Shown: one piece after another, positions 60,763-64,000 of the stretch
How the letters are laid out: every line of letters begins with the position of its first letter
How positions within the stretch are numbered: the stretch's first letter is position 1
NCBI RefSeq assembly: GCF_008711175.1
Contig: NZ_VWNF01000041.1
Coordinates: forward strand, 124,001 to 188,000
DNA from: Nesterenkonia ebinurensis
GTDB lineage: Bacteria > Actinomycetota > Actinomycetes > Actinomycetales > Micrococcaceae
DNA: 64,000 bases
Reading direction: 5' to 3'
Notes under the pieces: generated by a model
Seen by the model: the letters and a program-made list of their open reading frames with translations, nothing else
Told to the model about the DNA's origin: nothing
Database searches by the model: none
Program-made: the position numbers and the translations under genes

Positions 60763-61086
60763 TCAGCTTCCGCGGTAGGTGGAGTAGGAGTAGGGGCTGA
60801 TCAGCAGGGGCACGTGATAATGGGCTTCAGTGCCGATACTGAAGGTGATATGCACCTCGGGGAAGAACGTGGGCAGGCCCTTGGCCTGGAAGTACGCGCC
60901 GGTGTGGAAGCTCAGCCGGTAGGCGCCTTGCTCCAGCTGTTCGGGCCCCAACTCACCAACCCGCCCGTCGCTGTCGGTTCTGCCACGGGCAATCTCAGTG
61001 CCCGTACTCTCAGCAAGGATGACGACGACGCCGCCGGCAGGGGTCCCAGCTGTGGTGTCGAGTATATGCGTGGTCACCAGGCTCAT
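60763..61086 (-). CDS. hiuH: 5-hydroxyisourate hydrolase (transthyretin-like)
   Basis: A 107-aa transthyretin-like enzyme that hydrolyses 5-hydroxyisourate to OHCU. Signatures: THILDTTAGTPAGGVVVIL (His6 of the TTHVLD motif), GRTDSDGRVGEL (Arg), FFPEVHITF and the C-terminal YRGS tetrapeptide. ATG preceded by AGGAGGAG. Head of the HIU hydrolase-uricase operon. OHCU decarboxylase, the following enzyme, is not found in the window. Confidence 0.95.
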   Translation of the reverse strand: MSLVTTHILDTTAGTPAGGVVVILAESTGTEIARGRTDSDGRVGELGPEQLEQGAYRLSFHTGAYFQAKGLPTFFPEVHITFSIGTEAHYHVPLLISPYSYSTYRGS

Positions 61087-61160
61087 CGAGGTCTCCTCCT
61101 ACTGAACAGCGGTTGTGTCCGAGCTTAGCCGCCCCACGAAATCGCTAAGGCTCAGGGCGA

Positions 61161-61184
61161 GCGGCAGTTCATGTGGACTGCCGC
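61161..61184. terminator. Hairpin between the binding-protein and HIU hydrolase genes
   Basis: GCGGCAGT pairs with ACTGCCGC around the 8-nt loop TCATGTGG. It lies downstream of the minus-strand binding-protein stop (61228) and is a plausible terminator of the peptide ABC operon, without a clear U-run. Confidence 0.45.
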
Positions 61185-61227
61185 CCGACCCTGCGCCCCG
61201 TATTCTCTGAGCTGTAGTCAGGCCAGA

Positions 61228-62808
61228 TCAATCCGCAGTGATGTACTCCACATAGACCATATCGTCAGCCCGGGGCTCATAGTTGATCCCCTCAGCGCTA
61301 GCCCGGAAAGTCACCTGCTGGTACAAGTAGATGTAGGGCAACTCCTCGGCCACGATCTCCTGGACCTGCTGATACTGCTCTTCCCGCTCCTCCTCGTCCA
61401 TATTCACTGCCGCAGCTTCCAGCAGCTCGTCAACCTCGGGATTGTCGTAGCCAAAGGCCTCGGGGTGGTAATCAGAGTGGAAGTGCCCAAGACTGAAGGA
61501 ACCATCGTAGAAGGTGTTGTTCCACATGCCGTGCAGCAGATCATTGAACTCGCCGTTGTTACGGGAATCTACGTACTGGCTGGCTTCCATGAGGTTCAGC
61601 TGCGCCTCAATGCCGACCTCCTCCAGCATTCCGGCCACGGCCTGAGCCATATCGGCGTCGTCGGGGCTTCGCCCCTGCGACTGGTTCACGGTGATTTCCA
61701 ACTCACCCTCCCCGTAACCAGCTTCCTCCAGGAGCTCTCGCGCCCGGTCGGGGTCATACCGGAAGGAGTCATGCAGGGACTCTTCGAACCCGAAGGCTCC
61801 CGGGACCAGAGCCGTACGGGTGGGAACGCCCTCACCGTTCTGGAACATGTCGTTCATCGTCTCGTTGTCGATGGCGTAGTCGAGAGCTTCGCGTACCAAC
61901 GGATCTTCGGTGGCGTTCCCTTCATTGGCGTTGACGTAGATGCGCTGCACGGTGGTAGTCGTGGTGGGGAGCAGATCAATGCCCTCCTCCGCATCCACGC
62001 GGTCTAGGTCCTGCATCGGGATGAAATCTGCAATATGCACGCCTCCGGTCAGCAATTCGCTGATACGGGTGGAATCCTCACCGATGATACGGAATTCGAC
62101 AGTGTCCCATTCTGTGACGTCCCCGCGGAAGTAGTCCTCATAGCGGGAGATGGTGAAATTCTCGCCTTCGGACCATTCGACGAATTCAAAGGCGCCGCTG
62201 CCGACCGGATGCTCCATATATCCTTCCCAGCCTTCTTCCTCGATGTAGTTCTTGGGGAAGATGCCGGAACCCTCACGGGCCAGACGATAAGGCAACACAG
62301 GGTCTGGACCGTCGGTGACGATCTCGAAGTTCAGCTCATCAATTACGTTGACCTCAGCGATGGTGTTGTAGTTGGCGTACTGGGCCAATGTGTCATCGCT
62401 AGATACTCGTTCCAGGGTGAACTTCACGTCCTCCGAGGTCAAGGGGTCCCCGTTGTGGAAAGTAATACCCTCGTGCAGGGTGAAGGACCAGGTCTGCTCA
62501 TCAATATTCTCGTAGGTCTCCGCCAGGTGCGGCTGAAGCGTGCCGTCATCATCGCGACGAATAAGGTAGTCCTGCACGTTGACCATAATGGCTTCGGTAG
62601 CGATATCCGCAGAGTTGTGGGTATCTACAGTGTCGATGTCCCGGCCGAAGCCGATGATGAGTTCGTTGCTGCCGGTGCCAGCGGCTCCGGTGCCATCATC
62701 CTCACCGCCTTCCGTCACTGCGTCACAGGCTGACAGCGCGAAGAGGCTGCCGATAGCCAATCCAGAGATAGTGGTTCGCCGAAGGGTGTGGGAGTTTCGT
62801 GCTTTCAT
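61228..62808 (-). CDS. Family-5 ABC substrate-binding lipoprotein (peptide/nickel/opine type)
   Basis: A 526-aa SBP_bac_5 protein. The lipoprotein signal ends with FALSAC. The family core is present: LIIGFGRDIDTVDTHNSADIATEAIMVNVQDYLIRRDDDGTLQPHLAETYENIDEQTWSFTLHEGITFHNGDPLTSEDVKFTLERV and WNNTFYDGSF...NPEVDELLEAA. Binds di/oligopeptides or related solutes outside the membrane. Downstream of two ATPase genes in one minus-strand operon. ATG follows AGAGGAA. It is strongly acidic, like other secreted proteins in this genome. Confidence 0.9.
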   Translation of the reverse strand: MKARNSHTLRRTTISGLAIGSLFALSACDAVTEGGEDDGTGAAGTGSNELIIGFGRDIDTVDTHNSADIATEAIMVNVQDYLIRRDDDGTLQPHLAETYENIDEQTWSFTLHEGITFHNGDPLTSEDVKFTLERVSSDDTLAQYANYNTIAEVNVIDELNFEIVTDGPDPVLPYRLAREGSGIFPKNYIEEEGWEGYMEHPVGSGAFEFVEWSEGENFTISRYEDYFRGDVTEWDTVEFRIIGEDSTRISELLTGGVHIADFIPMQDLDRVDAEEGIDLLPTTTTTVQRIYVNANEGNATEDPLVREALDYAIDNETMNDMFQNGEGVPTRTALVPGAFGFEESLHDSFRYDPDRARELLEEAGYGEGELEITVNQSQGRSPDDADMAQAVAGMLEEVGIEAQLNLMEASQYVDSRNNGEFNDLLHGMWNNTFYDGSFSLGHFHSDYHPEAFGYDNPEVDELLEAAAVNMDEEEREEQYQQVQEIVAEELPYIYLYQQVTFRASAEGINYEPRADDMVYVEYITAD

Positions 62809-62842
62809 GGTGTCATTTCCTCTCAGATGGGGTGAGTGCTCT

Positions 62843-63925
62843 TCAGTTATGGTTCAGTGGGAAGTGGCAGGCGGCCTGAGCCGTATCGCTAAGAGATCGC
62901 AGCGGCGGTTCTTCAGACCGGCATCGGTCCTGGACATAGAGACATCGAGTGTTGAACGGACACCCCCTCGGAGTGATGTCAAGGCTTGGAACTTCTCCCT
63001 CGAGCAGCTCATCCTGGCTGCCTCGCAGTTCGGGCGAGGATACCGGGGATGAATCCAGGAGAGCTTTGGTATAAGGGTGTTTGGGATCGTCGAAGAGTGA
63101 ATCCCGGGTGGTGATCTCAACGATCTTGCCCAGGTACATCACCGCGATCCTGTCACTGATGTGATGAACCGCCGGCAGGCCATGGCCGATGAAGATATAG
63201 GTAAGGTTGAACTCTGCTTGCAGTTTCTTGAGCAGATTGAGCACCTGCGCCTGGATGGATACGTCAAGTGCAGAGACTGCCTCATCGCACACGATCAGCT
63301 TGGGGTTGAGCGCCAGAGCCCGGGCTATGCCAATACGTTGGCGCTGACCGCCGCTGAACTCATGGGGGAAGCGGTCAACGAAGTCCGGACTAAGCCCTAC
63401 GGTGTCCATCAGATCCAGCACCCGGTCACGCCGACCCCGACGGGTGGGCAGGGTCCTATGCGTGCGCAGCGGCTCCTCAATGATCTCACCGACCCGCATG
63501 CGAGGATTCAACGAGGAAAAAGGGTCCTGGAAGACCATCTGCATGTCTCGCCGACGCCGACGCATCTCCTGGGGCGGGAGCTCCAACAGATTCTGACCTT
63601 CGAAGTACACTTCTCCGCTGGTAGCTTCGAGCAGCCGCAGAATCAGTGCCGCAGTCGTGGATTTTCCAGACCCGGACTCGCCAACGAGGCCGAGTGTCTC
63701 CCCGGGGTAGACGTCGAAGGAGATGTTGTTGACAGCAACCAGCTCATTGCGGGGACTCTGCCGTTCCTGAGCCTGATCGGAAGCCTTCCCCTGCTCATCC
63801 TTAGCGCTGGCCTTGGGCCGGGGCCCCCGCAACGTGAATTTCTTCGTCAGGTGACGCACTGTGATCAGCGGCTCCTGCGCGGATGCCTCCGTGGTGCTGT
63901 GTAAGTGCTCAATCGCCTCAGTCAT
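62843..63925 (-). CDS. Dipeptide/oligopeptide ABC transporter ATPase (DppF/OppF type)
   Basis: A 360-aa ATPase with an N-terminal extension (about 1-55, Lys/Gln/Ser-rich insertion). Then Walker A GESGSGKST, Q-loop MVFQDPFSSLNPRMRVGEII, signature FSGGQRQRIGIARAL, Walker B LIVCDEAVSALDVSIQAQ, switch FIGHGLPAVHHISD (His kept), and the oligo_HPY C-terminal RGCPFNTRCLYVQDRC. ATG 63925 has AGGAGA 7 nt upstream and overlaps the DppD-type stop by 4 nt. Confidence 0.92.
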   Translation of the reverse strand: MTEAIEHLHSTTEASAQEPLITVRHLTKKFTLRGPRPKASAKDEQGKASDQAQERQSPRNELVAVNNISFDVYPGETLGLVGESGSGKSTTAALILRLLEATSGEVYFEGQNLLELPPQEMRRRRRDMQMVFQDPFSSLNPRMRVGEIIEEPLRTHRTLPTRRGRRDRVLDLMDTVGLSPDFVDRFPHEFSGGQRQRIGIARALALNPKLIVCDEAVSALDVSIQAQVLNLLKKLQAEFNLTYIFIGHGLPAVHHISDRIAVMYLGKIVEITTRDSLFDDPKHPYTKALLDSSPVSSPELRGSQDELLEGEVPSLDITPRGCPFNTRCLYVQDRCRSEEPPLRSLSDTAQAACHFPLNHN

Positions 63926-64000
63926 GAACCAGTCTCCTGTTCGGCATAGAGCCAGCATCGGGTCTTCGCTCCGCTGCCGAGCTCCACCTCGGGCGGACGC
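63922..64000 (-). CDS. C-terminal end of the DppD/OppD-type ABC ATPase (partial, 25 aa)
   Basis: The minus strand from the window edge reads in frame RPPEVELGSGAKTRCWLYAE then QETGS and TGA, overlapping the next gene's ATG (ATGA). The P-x-G/E...RCW/RC end is typical of the oligo_HPY tail of DppD/OppD. Most of the gene lies outside the window. Confidence 0.75.
   Translation of the reverse strand, partial: RPPEVELGSGAKTRCWLYAEQETGS

Overview
The window is high-GC DNA (roughly 63-67 % by eye) from an actinobacterium, most likely of the Micrococcales/Micrococcaceae type. Evidence for this is the 56-aa DUF3117 protein, a small DivIVA-domain membrane protein, a DrrAB-type exporter, a single-chain glycyl-tRNA synthetase, and at least fourteen genes whose start codon lies 6-8 nt after a TAnnnT hexamer, the usual signature of actinobacterial leaderless transcripts. 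Genes are tightly packed and no intergenic gap exceeds about 260 bp. I saw no rRNA, tRNA, CRISPR array or insertion sequence.

Layout. 1-3731 (minus): a probable lysine/pipecolate to 2-hydroxyglutarate operon (2-oxoadipate dioxygenase/decarboxylase HglS, SDR, FAD amine oxidase, piperideine-6-carboxylate-type aldehyde dehydrogenase). 3975-8331 (plus): a TAXI-type TRAP transporter with DUF1850 and a TauE/SafE permease. 8363-30136: mostly housekeeping genes (TatB, O-methyltransferase, DUF3117, DivIVA-domain protein, UppP-like phosphatase, DrrAB exporter, prolyl oligopeptidase, PEP carboxylase, YbaK editing protein, dGTPase, fused ABC exporter, Dus, GNAT, GlyRS, DMT permease, S4 protein). 30212-34277: a three-gene glycosyltransferase operon. 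34240-36040: an esterase and an SGNH hydrolase. 36049-39663: molybdenum cofactor genes moaE-moaC-moeA diverging from moaA-moaD.

39815-61086 is a purine-degradation supercluster. It holds an NMT1/THI5-type ABC importer with an 8-oxoguanine/guanine deaminase-type amidohydrolase, divergent xdhC and a one-chain xanthine dehydrogenase, then mocA, a short IclR-type HTH protein, allantoinase, uricase and HIU hydrolase. The Mo-cofactor genes next door supply the cofactor of the dehydrogenase. Two matching 14-bp operator-like palindromes bracket the divergent deaminase/xdhC promoters.

The supercluster is interrupted at 49.81-57.45 kb by a sharply bounded AT-richer island (down to about 40 % GC). It has its own XRE-cupin regulator, its own NMT1/THI5-type ABC importer, an FAD-linked oxidase, a VOC protein, a cytosine-deaminase-like amidohydrolase and a PDR-type flavin/[2Fe-2S] reductase. 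The two arms diverge from a control region carrying two copies of TGTTG-N7-CAACA. No known pathway fits this gene set. It is my best candidate for an undescribed catabolic system, probably for an imported nitrogen heterocycle.

61228-64000 (minus) is the end of a dipeptide/oligopeptide ABC operon (DppD tail, OppF/DppF, family-5 binding protein). Other notable items are a relic glyS tail downstream of glyS, a dispersed inverted-repeat family in four intergenic gaps, and moeA and moaA starting from a shared CATG.
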